From NCBI GenBank assembly GCA_046734455.1, contig JBKPRJ010000034.1, forward strand, positions 1 through 12,888: a stretch of 12,888 nucleotides of DNA, written 5' to 3'. Below are positions 1 through 6,741 of this stretch, piece after piece. Position numbers and translations under genes: made by a program. The notes beneath the pieces are model-generated. The model was given only the letters and a program-made list of their open reading frames with translations. It was not told where the DNA came from and did no database searches. How positions within the stretch are numbered: the first letter of the stretch is position 1; the number at the start of each line of letters is the position of its first letter. The DNA comes from DATEOR01 sp046734455. Its GTDB lineage: Bacteria > Actinomycetota > Thermoleophilia > Gaiellales > Gaiellaceae.

Positions 1-596
1 TCGGTCTCGCGCAGCGTCTTCATCAGCTGCAGGAAGTCTGACGGCTCCTCACATTCGAACGCGGTCATGAACTCCTGGTCGTCGATCCCGAACGAGTACG
101 TCGTGTGGTTCGTGATCGTGACGAAACGGCTGCCGACGGCAGCGTGCTCCTGCATCGCGCGGCGGCGGTCGTCCATGGGCAGCGCGTACCACTCCCGCTT
201 CTTCACGAAGGGGTAGACGACGAGATAGGGGGCTCCGCGCGGGACGACACGGCGCGGCCGCTTGCTCTTCTGCTCGAAGTACTGAGAAGGCTCCGCTGCG
301 GCCAGATACGAGTACGGCGTGGTCAGGTAGGGCGCGAGCGGTGTCCCGTTGAGGTCGGTGGCCAGCTCGCGGAGGTCGTCGTAGCGATCGGTCAGCTTCC
401 AGAGCATGAAGTCGACCTCAGGGCGAACGCCCACGAAGCTGTAGGAGCGAAGCTCCATCCGCTCGTGCCAGGCCGCCGCGACCTCGGCGAAGGCCTCCTT
501 GCCGGCGTTGCGCTCCTCGATCGGGAGGCGCAGCCAGGCGGGATCCGCCTTGTACAGCGTGTACGCGACGTATTGCGTCGAGGTCTCCACGGCCAC
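1..596 (-). CDS. hemQ: Coproheme decarboxylase HemQ (chlorite dismutase family), 3' end cut by window edge
   Basis: Converts Fe-coproporphyrin III to heme b by two peroxide-dependent decarboxylations, the last step of the coproporphyrin-dependent heme pathway of Gram-positive bacteria; cytosolic. About 198 residues are visible. The N-terminal half has the family look (YVAYTLYKADPAWLRLP, then SYSFVGVRPEVDFMLWKL). The C-terminal half has VVYPFVKKREWYALP, with Tyr128 matching the reactive tyrosine, and RRRAMQEH, with His151 matching the proximal heme ligand. The spacing is four residues shorter than in Listeria/Staphylococcus HemQ, which fits actinobacterial forms. Start: an in-frame TAG lies 13 codons upstream, and the only start codons after it are GTG at 596 and GTG at 590; neither has a good Shine-Dalgarno, so 596 is provisional. 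It follows the cyclase gene on the same strand with a 92-base gap holding two hairpins. HemQ rather than a true chlorite dismutase is inferred from the motifs and lineage. Confidence 0.9.
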   Translation of the reverse strand, partial: MAVETSTQYVAYTLYKADPAWLRLPIEERNAGKEAFAEVAAAWHERMELRSYSFVGVRPEVDFMLWKLTDRYDDLRELATDLNGTPLAPYLTTPYSYLAAAEPSQYFEQKSKRPRRVVPRGAPYLVVYPFVKKREWYALPMDDRRRAMQEHAAVGSRFVTITNHTTYSFGIDDQEFMTAFECEEPSDFLQLMKTLRET

Positions 597-640
597 GGCG
601 CAATCGTAGCCGCTTGCGTTACGCCTTTCGTCCTACCTTC

Positions 641-660
641 GAAGAGCGGGCCCGTTCTTC
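641..660 (-). promoter_or_regulatory. Near-perfect 20-base palindrome centred on GGGCCC, upstream of hemQ
   Basis: GAAGAGCGGG (641-650) is followed directly by CCCGTTCTTC (651-660); nine of ten positions pair. It lies about 45 bases before the hemQ start and after the cyclase stop. It could be part of a tandem terminator for the cyclase gene, although no T-run follows on the minus strand, or a dimeric operator in the hemQ promoter region. It shares its CGGGCCCG core with the palindrome at 672-687. Confidence 0.4.
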
Positions 661-671
661 ACGCGGGCTGT

Positions 672-687
672 GGTGCGGGCCCGCACC
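672..687 (-). terminator. Perfect 16-base palindrome just after the cyclase stop, possible terminator hairpin
   Basis: GGTGCGGGCCCGCACC is a perfect inverted repeat with eight GC-rich pairs, beginning one base after the cyclase stop codon (689-691). Position directly behind a stop favours transcript 3'-end formation or mRNA 3'-end protection. There is no U-tract, so it is not a classical intrinsic terminator; high-GC actinobacteria often lack one. A protein-binding site is the alternative. Confidence 0.4.
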
Positions 688-688
688 C

Positions 689-1306
689 CTAGTCGGCGAC
701 TGCGAGGGTGACGCCGGCCTCGGGCACCTGGCGGACGTCGGCCCGCGAGGCGAAGAGGCCTTCCTTCGACATGAGGAAGAGCTCGGGGATGATCTCCGCG
801 CGCACCTGGCCGTTGGCGAAGACGCGCACGACCGAGCTCTGCGAGACGACGACGGCAATCGCGTTCGTCTGCCGGCTCACGGATGCCGCGGCGGCGTGGC
901 GCGTGCCCAGGCCGGGGAGGAAATTCTCCGGTGCGCCGACCTCGACGTCGACGTAGCGGCCCGCGGAGACGAACGTGCCGTCGTCCCGGACGACGAAGCC
1001 ACCGTCGAGCTGGGCGAGCTCCTTGACGGTCTCGCGGAACTCGGGGCGCTCGACGTGAAGGAGCTCCTCCGAGTGCCCGTAGAGCGGGTCGAGGAGGAGC
1101 GAGCGCGACTGGGCGAGGACGGTATCCACGTCGCCGATGACGAAGAGGGTGCCGACCTTGCGGCCCTCGCGCCCTTCGCGCGCGAGCTCGACCGCGAGGT
1201 GGACGACGCTCTCGAGCGTCCGGCGCCGCTTCTCGCTGCAGTGGGTGCTGCGGCACACGGAGCCGTACGTGGCCTCGAGGAACTCGGGCTGGGCGTTCGT
1301 GGCCAT
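689..1306 (-). CDS. DAC-domain diadenylate cyclase, DacZ/DisA-N-like (c-di-AMP synthase)
   Basis: Makes cyclic di-AMP from two ATP; probably soluble, since no membrane segment is seen. The protein is 205 residues. Residues about 33-100 (LAREGREGRKVGTLFVIGD ... ETVKELAQ) resemble the segment preceding the catalytic core in archaeal DacZ-type enzymes. The DAC domain follows: DGGFVVRDDG at 101-110 (the DGA motif of the family, here DGG), GRYVDVE, then GLGTRHAAAA at 132-141 (the RHR motif, here RHA, with Arg136-His137 kept), then IAVVVSQSSVVRVFANGQ. It lacks the helical spine and DNA-binding HhH part of full DisA (about 350 residues) and the transmembrane segments of CdaA. ATG at 1306 is the chosen start; no strong Shine-Dalgarno precedes it, so a leaderless or short-leader mRNA is possible. 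It diverges from uvrC over 59 bases. Family assignment is firm; activity with the altered motif residues is inferred. Confidence 0.82.
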   Translation of the reverse strand: MATNAQPEFLEATYGSVCRSTHCSEKRRRTLESVVHLAVELAREGREGRKVGTLFVIGDVDTVLAQSRSLLLDPLYGHSEELLHVERPEFRETVKELAQLDGGFVVRDDGTFVSAGRYVDVEVGAPENFLPGLGTRHAAAASVSRQTNAIAVVVSQSSVVRVFANGQVRAEIIPELFLMSKEGLFASRADVRQVPEAGVTLAVAD

Positions 1307-1340
1307 GCTCTAGGTAACAACCCCCGGCCGGGCGCTCGTA

Positions 1341-1366
1341 TTCCCCAGGCTAGGCTTGAAGGGGAA
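1341..1366 (+). promoter_or_regulatory. uvrC leader: TANNNT -10 candidate inside a stem that would cover the ribosome site
   Basis: TAGGCT at 1351-1356 fits the actinobacterial TANNNT -10 element and would place the transcript start only a few bases before the uvrC ATG (1366). The same stretch is flanked by TTCCCC (1341-1346) and GGGGAA (1361-1366), which can pair; the right arm is the only Shine-Dalgarno-like purine run and abuts the ATG. If transcription begins upstream the stem could mask the start; if TAGGCT is used, the message is nearly leaderless and the stem is not transcribed. No clear -35 seen. Confidence 0.35.
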
Positions 1367-3237
1367 TGACCACGACCGCAGAAAGCCGCACGGAGCGCAT
1401 CGAGGCGCAGCTCAAGGGCATTCCGGCGAGGCCGGGCGTGTACCTCTACCGCGGCGCCAATGACGCGGTTCTCTACGTGGGCAAGGCGAAGTCGTTGCGC
1501 TCACGCGTGCGCTCGTATTTCCGCGGCGGCGACTCGCGCCCGGGCCTCGAGAACCTGACCGAGCGGGTGGAGCGGATCGAGGTGATCGTCACGTCGAACG
1601 AGACCGAGGCGTTCCATCTCGAGCAGAACCTCATCCGCCGGCACCGGCCGCCGTTCAACGTCCGGCTTCGCGACGACAAGTCGTATCCGTACATCGCCGT
1701 GACCGTCGAGGACGACTTTCCGCGCGTCATGTTCACGCGCGAACGCCACCGCCGGGGCGTCGTGTACTTCGGCCCCTACGCGAACGCGAAGAAGGTGCGG
1801 GAGACCCTCGACGTCCTCAACCGCGTCTTCCCGTACCGGCCCTGCGAGGGCCCGCAGCCGGGCCGGCACTCCGGCATCCCGTGCCTCGACTACCACATCG
1901 ACCGCTGCCTCGCGCCCTGCGTCGGCTACGTGTCCAAGGAGGACTACCGGGAGATCATCGAAGGCGTGATCGAGTTCCTCTCGGGCGAGACAAGGCCGAT
2001 TCTGCGCGAGCTCGAGGGCAAGATGCGCGCGGCGGCGGAGGAGCAGGACTTCGAGGCGGCCGCTCGCTACCGGAACCGCCTCTACTCCGTGCGCCACCTG
2101 GCCGAGCGGCAGGCGGCGGACAAGCGCGCGATCGGGACGGTCGACGTCATCGGGATTGCCGTGGGGGACGGGGACGCCGCCGTGCAGGTCTTCCCCCTTC
2201 GCGGAGGCCGCCTCACCGACCGGCACAGCTTCTTCCTCGAGAACGTGGCCGGACAGGACCTGGATTCGCTCCTCGAGGCGTTCGCGCTCGAGTACTACGG
2301 CAGCGCGCCGAGCATCCCGCCGCAGATCATCGTTCCCCCGCAGACGCGGCCGAGCGGGGCGCTTTCGGAGTTCCTGTCGGAAGAGCGCGGCTCACGCGTG
2401 GAGGTGCGCCCGGCGCAGCGCGGCGAAAAGCGTCGGCTCCAGGAGCTGGCGCAGCAGAACGCAGAGCTCGCGCTCGAGCACGACACAGCCCAGACCGAGC
2501 GCAAGCGCCTCCGCCGCATCGAGGCGCTCGAGGAGCTCCGCGAGTCGCTGAACCTCGAGAGCCTTCCGCTCCGCATCGAGTGCTTCGACATCTCCAACAT
2601 CCAGGACCAGGCCCCGGTCGGCTCGATGGTCGTTTTCCAGGACGCCCTGCCGAAGAAGGCGCACTACCGCAAGTTCGGCATCCGCAAGGAGGGCGGACAA
2701 GACGACTTCGCGATGATGGCCGAGGTGATCTCGCGCCGCTTCGCGCGCGCCAAGCCCGCGACGACGATGGAGGAATACGACGAGGGCTTCGCGTCCGTTC
2801 CGAATCTCGTCGTCATCGACGGCGGCAAGGGACAGCTCTCAGCCGCTCTCTCCGCCATGCAGGCCTACGACCTGCCGCGCGTGGCCGTGATCTCCTTGGC
2901 GAAGAAAGAGGAGGAGGTCTTCGTGCCCGGCCGGCCGAACCCGATCGTCCTCGATCCTGCGTCGCCGGGGCTCCAGCTGCTGCAGCGGGTCCGCGACGAG
3001 GCGCACCGGTTCGCGCTCGGCTTCCATCGCCAGCGCCGGGACTCCCGCGCCCACGAATCGATTCTCGACGCGCTCCCGGGTGTGGGGCCCGCGCGCCGCC
3101 GCGCGCTCATCCGGCACTTCGGCTCGCCGGAGCGGATCCTCGCGGCGGGACCGGAAGAGTTCGAGGGCGTGCCGGGGGTGCCGGCGAAGACGGGGCGCCA
3201 GATCTACGCCGCGCTGCACAAGGCCGGGCGGGCATAG
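1366..3237 (+). CDS. uvrC: Excinuclease ABC subunit C (UvrC)
   Basis: The endonuclease of nucleotide excision repair, cutting on both sides of a lesion after UvrA/UvrB loading. 623 residues, normal length. Domain order: GIY-YIG nuclease (about 20-100; GVYLYRG ... VLYVGKAKSLRSRV), the cysteine cluster C160, C173, C181, C185 typical of the family, the UVR UvrB-binding helix pair (about 211-246; EEQDFEAAARYRNRL), the RNase H-like nuclease with D408 (IECFDIS), D485 (VVIDGGKGQ) and H547 (DEAHRFA) in the expected DDH order, and a C-terminal helix-hairpin-helix pair (LDALPGVGPARRRALIRHFGS ... EFEGVPGVPAKTG). ATG at 1366 leaves the usual short N-terminus before the GIY motif. It diverges from the cyclase gene. 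Its TAG stop (3235-3237) is embedded at the beginning of the MFS frame, so the two are probably co-transcribed. All catalytic motifs look intact. Confidence 0.98.
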   Translation: MTTTAESRTERIEAQLKGIPARPGVYLYRGANDAVLYVGKAKSLRSRVRSYFRGGDSRPGLENLTERVERIEVIVTSNETEAFHLEQNLIRRHRPPFNVRLRDDKSYPYIAVTVEDDFPRVMFTRERHRRGVVYFGPYANAKKVRETLDVLNRVFPYRPCEGPQPGRHSGIPCLDYHIDRCLAPCVGYVSKEDYREIIEGVIEFLSGETRPILRELEGKMRAAAEEQDFEAAARYRNRLYSVRHLAERQAADKRAIGTVDVIGIAVGDGDAAVQVFPLRGGRLTDRHSFFLENVAGQDLDSLLEAFALEYYGSAPSIPPQIIVPPQTRPSGALSEFLSEERGSRVEVRPAQRGEKRRLQELAQQNAELALEHDTAQTERKRLRRIEALEELRESLNLESLPLRIECFDISNIQDQAPVGSMVVFQDALPKKAHYRKFGIRKEGGQDDFAMMAEVISRRFARAKPATTMEEYDEGFASVPNLVVIDGGKGQLSAALSAMQAYDLPRVAVISLAKKEEEVFVPGRPNPIVLDPASPGLQLLQRVRDEAHRFALGFHRQRRDSRAHESILDALPGVGPARRRALIRHFGSPERILAAGPEEFEGVPGVPAKTGRQIYAALHKAGRA

Positions 3238-4460
3238 CCGAGCCTGCGGCGGCGGAGCCGCCGGAGCAGGCGCAGGTCGGCCCGCGGGCGGCGCTGGACC
3301 TCATCGGGTCGCGGCAGTTCGGCCCGTACTTCTTCGGCAACGCGCTATCGGCGAGCGGAACCTGGTTCCAGAACCTCGCCGCCGCGATCCTCGTCTTCCG
3401 GCTGACCGGGTCGGAGCTCCTGCTGGGCGTCCTGACGTTCTGCCAGTTCGCGCCGATTCTCTTTCTGGCCCCCTGGACGGGCAGCGCGGCCGACCGCTTC
3501 GACCGGCGCCGGCTGCTGCTCGTCACGCAGCCCATGGCGGCGGCGCTGTCCGGCGTGCTCGCGCTCGTCACCGCCCTCGATCTCGCCACGACGCCTCTCG
3601 TCATCTGCTTCGGGCTCGCCCAGGGAGTCGTGACGGCGTTCTCCACGCCGGCGCAGCAAGCGCTCTTCGTCTCGCTCGTGACGAGACGCGAGGTGCCGAC
3701 GGCGGTCGCACTCAACTCCATGACGTTCAACATCGCGCGCGCCGTCGGGCCCGCGACGGCCGCGGCGGTCATCGCCACGCTGGGCATTGCGACCGCGTTC
3801 GCGCTCAATGCTGTGTCCTACCTCGTCTTCGTCGTGGCGCTCACGCTGGTCCGGCCACGGCGCCAGGAACGGCCGGAAAGCTCCAGGCTCCGCGACAGCT
3901 TCGAGCTGCTCCGGCGCGAGCCGCGGCTCCTCTACGCGCTGGGCATCGTCATGACCGTCGGGTTCGCCTCGGACCCGATCAACACGCTCGCTCCCGCCTT
4001 CGCGGACGCGTTCGGCAAGCCGGATACCTACTCCGGCTACATCATCGGCGTCTTCGGAGCTGGGGCCGTCACCGCTGCGTTCGTGCTCGCCGGACACACA
4101 CCCGAGCGTCAGCGGATCATCGCCACGCTCTTCCTTCTCGTCGGCGGGGTGTGCGCGTTCTCCGTCATGCCTTGGCTCGCGCTCGCACTGCCATTTCTCT
4201 TCGTCGCCGGCTTCGGCTATCTGGCGACGAACGCCGGCGCCACGAGCTTTCTCCAGCTCGGCGTCGCAGAGACCGAGCGTGGCCGCATCATGGCTCTCTG
4301 GAGCATCGCCTTCCTCGGCCTGAGGCCGGTGGCGAGCCTCGTGGACGGCGCGATCGCGTCGGCCTTCAGCGTCCGCGTCGCCGGGGTCGTCCTGACCATC
4401 CCCGCGCTGATCGCGGCCGTGCTCTTGACGCGATTGCCGAGAGCCGAGGGCCCGGACTAG
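3234..4460 (+). CDS. MFS exporter (MFS_3/enterobactin-exporter-like), 12 TM, no canonical start codon
   Basis: Inner-membrane proton-coupled transporter of the drug/siderophore exporter group; the substrate cannot be told. Twelve hydrophobic segments can be counted, from PYFFGNALSASGTWFQ to VLTIPALIAAVLLTRL, with a motif A-like loop between TM2 and TM3 (GSAADRFDRRR) and the family phrase ASGTWFQNLAAAILVFRLTGS. Start problem: the frame is clearly coding from about 3294, but no ATG, GTG or TTG occurs in it between about 3050 and the ATG at 3534, which would remove TM1 and TM2. Candidates are ATA at 3234 (overlapping the uvrC TAG, with AAGG at 3220-3223 upstream), CTG at 3294 and ATC at 3303. 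I give 3234 as the outer limit. Expression would rely on coupling to uvrC or on programmed frameshifting. The stop TAG overlaps the stop of the converging gene. Transporter family is confident, start is not. Confidence 0.85.
   Translation: MAEPAAAEPPEQAQVGPRAALDLIGSRQFGPYFFGNALSASGTWFQNLAAAILVFRLTGSELLLGVLTFCQFAPILFLAPWTGSAADRFDRRRLLLVTQPMAAALSGVLALVTALDLATTPLVICFGLAQGVVTAFSTPAQQALFVSLVTRREVPTAVALNSMTFNIARAVGPATAAAVIATLGIATAFALNAVSYLVFVVALTLVRPRRQERPESSRLRDSFELLRREPRLLYALGIVMTVGFASDPINTLAPAFADAFGKPDTYSGYIIGVFGAGAVTAAFVLAGHTPERQRIIATLFLLVGGVCAFSVMPWLALALPFLFVAGFGYLATNAGATSFLQLGVAETERGRIMALWSIAFLGLRPVASLVDGAIASAFSVRVAGVVLTIPALIAAVLLTRLPRAEGPD
4457..4460. other. Shared CTAG: overlapping tail-to-tail stop codons
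   Basis: CTAG is its own reverse complement. The MFS gene ends with TAG at 4458-4460 and the converging small gene ends with TAG on the minus strand at 4459-4457, so four bases serve as both stops and there is no room for a terminator between them. Confidence 0.9.
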
Positions 4461-4831
4461 TCGTCGTCTTCGTGGCGCTCGAGAGCGCGTCGGAGGCCCG
4501 ACCCGAAGCCGCCTTCCGTCTGCGGCTCGTCGCCGCGGGCGATGTCCCGCTGCCCGTCCGTCTCGGCACCGCCGAGGGCGCTCCGAAGGCCGGAGCCGAA
4601 CCCGCTCTCGGGCTCCGGGGCGAGCGACTGCTCGTGAAGGCTGCTCGCGAGCGCGAGCTTCGACAGGAGGCCGTTCCTCATCAGGATCTCTCCGAGGAGG
4701 TCTCCGGTGCGGTCCTGCTCGTCAAGCGCGGCTTCGAGCTCGTCCTGCCTCAGCAGCCCACGCTGGACGAGCAGCCGGCCAAGCGGACGCCAGTAGGCGT
4801 CGTGATCGGCTTCTGAAAGCGGCGCGGACAT
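4457..4831 (-). CDS. Small MshEN/GspE-N-like domain protein with duplicated C-terminal peptide
   Basis: 124 residues, no signal peptide or membrane segment. Residues about 14-68 hold two tandem copies of the pattern LGxxLxxxGLLxxxxLxxxL (PLGRLLVQRGLLRQDELEAAL and LLGEILMRNGLLSKLALASSL), the repeat that makes up the N-terminal MshEN domain of type II secretion/type IV pilus ATPases and related proteins, some of which bind c-di-GMP. No ATPase follows, so this is a stand-alone domain. The acidic, Gly/Pro-rich tail carries GFGSGLRSAL (77-86) and GFGSGLRRAL (108-117), a repeated short peptide, ending in EDDD. ATG at 4831 has a strong AGGGG Shine-Dalgarno (minus strand of 4838-4842) six bases away. 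It lies 59 bases behind pruA on the same strand and may share its transcript. Function unknown; c-di-GMP binding is a family-based possibility only. Confidence 0.8.
   Translation of the reverse strand: MSAPLSEADHDAYWRPLGRLLVQRGLLRQDELEAALDEQDRTGDLLGEILMRNGLLSKLALASSLHEQSLAPEPESGFGSGLRSALGGAETDGQRDIARGDEPQTEGGFGSGLRRALERHEDDD
4481..4603 (-). repeat. Two copies of a 30-base coding repeat (GFGSGLR[SR]AL)
   Basis: Copy 1 is 4574-4603 and copy 2 is 4481-4510, both in the minus-strand small gene and 93 bases (31 codons) apart. Nine of ten amino acids are identical, yet six of those nine codons differ by a synonymous third-base change. This shows the peptide has been kept while the DNA drifted. Confidence 0.75.
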
Positions 4832-4890
4832 GCAGATCCCCTACCGCGACTGTCGGCGCGGCCTCGGGCCTGCGTCATCCCTCGGATGGG

Positions 4891-6522
4891 TTACAGGGCG
4901 CCGTCGGCGCCGTCCGAGCCCATGAACGGATAGCGGTAATCCGTGGCCGGGACGAACGTCTCCTTGATCGTGCGCGGGCTCACCCAGCGGATGAGGTTCC
5001 ACATGGAGCCTGCCTTGTCGTTCGTGCCCGATGCCCTGGAGCCGCCGAACGGCTGCTGCGCGACGACGGCGCCCGTCGGCTTGTCGTTCAGGTAGAGGTT
5101 CCCGGCCGCGTAGCGGAGCTTCTCCTCGGCGTCGACGAGCGCGAGCCGGTCGTCCGAGAAAATCGCGCCTGTGAGGCCGTAGGGAGCGGTCTTGTCGACC
5201 AGGTCGAGCGTCTCGTCCCATTTCTTCTCCGGATAGACGTAGGCGGTCACGACCGGGCCGAAGAGCTCGTCGCGGAGGAGGCGGAAGTCCGGGTCCTCGG
5301 TCTCGATCACCGTGGGCTCCACGAAGTAGCCCTCGCTGTCGTCGACGCCGCCGCCCACGACCACGCTTGACTTCGCGTGCGCCTTCGCCTCCTCGATCGC
5401 CTCCTTCTGCGTCTTGAAGGAGCTCGCGTCGATGACGGCACCCATGAAGTTGGAGAAGTCGGAGACGTCGCCGACGCGAAGCTCGCCGACCTGCGCGACC
5501 AGGCGCTCCTTGAGCTCGGGCCAGAGGTTCGACGGCGCGTAGACGCGCGAGGCGGCCGAGCACTTCTGCCCCTGGTACTCGAAGGAGCCGCGGACGATCG
5601 CGGTCGCGAGCTCTTCGACGTCCGCGGTGGGGTGCGCGACGATGAAGTCCTTGCCGCCCGTCTCGCCGACGATCCGCGGGTAGTTGCGATAGCCGGCGAT
5701 CGAGTCGCCGATCGTCTTCCACATCGACTGGAAGACCGGAGTCGAGCCGGTGAAGTGCACGCCGGCGAGCTCGGGGCTCGCGAGCGCGGCGTCCCCGATC
5801 TCCTTGCCGGAGCCGTAGACGAGGTTGACCACGCCGTCGGGCAGCCCGGCCTCCTGGAGCAGCTTCATGATGTAGTAGGCGGAGAGCATCGCCGTCCCGG
5901 CCGGCTTCCAGACCGACGTGTTGCCCATGAGCGCCGGCGCGGTCGGGAGGTTCCCTCCGATGGCCGTGAAGTTGAAGGGCGTAACGGCGAAGACGAAGCC
6001 CTCGAGCGGGCGGTACTCCATCCGGTTCCACGCGCCGAGGCCTGAGAACGGCTGCTCCTGGTACACCCGGTGCATGAAGTACGGGTTGAAGCGCCAGAAG
6101 TCGATGAGCTCGCAGGCCGCGTCGATCTCGGCCTGGTGCGCGGTCTTCGACTGGCCGAGCATCGTCGCCGCGTTCAGCGTGTCGCGCCACGGGCCCGCGA
6201 GAAGCTCTGCGGCGCGGTAGAAGACCGCGGCGCGCTCCTCCCAGGGAAGGCGGTGCCAGTCCTGCCAGGCCTCGGCGGCGGCCTCGATCGCCAGCTCCAC
6301 TTCCTTTGCGCCACCCTGATGGACGTTCGCGAGGACGTGGTCTTTGTCATGGGGCATGACGGCCGGCTTCAGGTTCCCGGTCGTGACCTCCTTGCCCCCG
6401 ATGATGCACGGGATCTCGGGTTGTTCCCCCTTCATCTGCTCGAGGCGGAGCTGCAGGCTCGCTCGCTCCGGGGACCCGGGCGCGTACATGCGGACCGGCT
6501 CGTTGACTGGCGGAACTGGCAT
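4891..6522 (-). CDS. pruA: 1-pyrroline-5-carboxylate dehydrogenase (ALDH4A1-type PruA)
   Basis: Oxidises L-glutamate 5-semialdehyde to glutamate with NAD+, the second step of proline (and arginine-derived) catabolism; cytosolic. 543 residues from the start chosen here, matching the monofunctional eukaryote-like P5CDH family rather than the PutA fusion. Visible: the family N-terminus NEPVRMYAPGSPER, the Rossmann segment with TPFNFTAIGG (N184) and VWKPAG (K206), FTGS, the general base E287 in GETGGKD, the nucleophile C321 in QGQKCSAASR, and FGPVVTAYVYP. Start: TTG at 6552 and ATG at 6543 are in frame upstream, but ATG at 6522 has AGGA six to seven bases before it and a -10-like CATAAT sits at 6557-6552, which would give a leader of about 20 bases. 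No proline dehydrogenase gene is adjacent. It precedes the small MshEN gene on the same strand. Identity is firm. Confidence 0.96.
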   Translation of the reverse strand: MPVPPVNEPVRMYAPGSPERASLQLRLEQMKGEQPEIPCIIGGKEVTTGNLKPAVMPHDKDHVLANVHQGGAKEVELAIEAAAEAWQDWHRLPWEERAAVFYRAAELLAGPWRDTLNAATMLGQSKTAHQAEIDAACELIDFWRFNPYFMHRVYQEQPFSGLGAWNRMEYRPLEGFVFAVTPFNFTAIGGNLPTAPALMGNTSVWKPAGTAMLSAYYIMKLLQEAGLPDGVVNLVYGSGKEIGDAALASPELAGVHFTGSTPVFQSMWKTIGDSIAGYRNYPRIVGETGGKDFIVAHPTADVEELATAIVRGSFEYQGQKCSAASRVYAPSNLWPELKERLVAQVGELRVGDVSDFSNFMGAVIDASSFKTQKEAIEEAKAHAKSSVVVGGGVDDSEGYFVEPTVIETEDPDFRLLRDELFGPVVTAYVYPEKKWDETLDLVDKTAPYGLTGAIFSDDRLALVDAEEKLRYAAGNLYLNDKPTGAVVAQQPFGGSRASGTNDKAGSMWNLIRWVSPRTIKETFVPATDYRYPFMGSDGADGAL

Positions 6523-6557
6523 GAAGATTCCTGGTGCGCTCATGGGAGCCAATTATG
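6523..6557 (-). promoter_or_regulatory. pruA promoter -10 candidate and Shine-Dalgarno
   Basis: On the minus strand CATAAT (6557-6552) resembles a -10 hexamer, and AGGA about seven bases before the ATG at 6522 is a good ribosome site. A start near 6545 would exclude the upstream TTG (6552) and make the ATG at 6543 leaderless or absent. No convincing -35 was found. Confidence 0.4.
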
Positions 6558-6603
6558 AGCGTGCGGCGAAGAGAGTGCCGGGCGAGCGGCTTGGCTCGCG
6601 ATC

Positions 6604-6647
6604 TTTACAATTTGCCCGTTTTAATCATCGTGTAACGATGTTAGGTT
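6604..6647 (+). promoter_or_regulatory. AT-rich promoter region with inverted repeat before the secreted-protein gene
   Basis: This is the most AT-rich stretch of the window. It holds TTTACA (6604-6609), an inverted repeat CATCGT-gta-ACGATG (6626-6640) that extends with one bulge to TAA/TTA arms (6622-6643), and TAGGTT (6642-6647), which fits a TANNNT -10. The inverted repeat just ahead of the -10 would suit an operator. The rest of the gap up to 6725 is a GC-rich leader in which I see nothing else. Confidence 0.45.
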
Positions 6648-6725
6648 GGGCGGCGCCCCCGATACCAGCAGGCAGGCGTCTCTGTGGGGGTCGGACGCTG
6701 CTCGCCTGACGGGATGCACCCCCCT

Positions 6726-6741
6726 TGAAGGAGGGCCTTCA
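6726..6741 (+). promoter_or_regulatory. Hairpin that encloses the Shine-Dalgarno of the secreted-protein gene
   Basis: TGAAGG (6726-6731) pairs with CCTTCA (6736-6741) around an AGGG loop. The ribosome site AAGGAGG (6728-6734) lies in the left arm and loop, one base before the TTG start at 6742. The strong Shine-Dalgarno decides the TTG start, and the small stem could tune its access. Confidence 0.5.

Noticed and set aside
614..1369. 251-codon plus-strand frame opposite the cyclase gene
   Set aside because: Antisense shadow of the DAC-domain gene, whose motifs are clear on the minus strand.
1881..3233. Long plus-strand frame inside uvrC continuous with the MFS frame
   Set aside because: The part inside uvrC is Arg/Pro/Gly-rich shadow sequence in another frame; only the part after about 3234-3294 looks like protein. 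It is not evidence of a giant fusion.
4876..4888. CATCC-CTC-GGATG hairpin between pruA and the small MshEN gene
   Set aside because: Only five pairs and no T-run; too weak to call a terminator.
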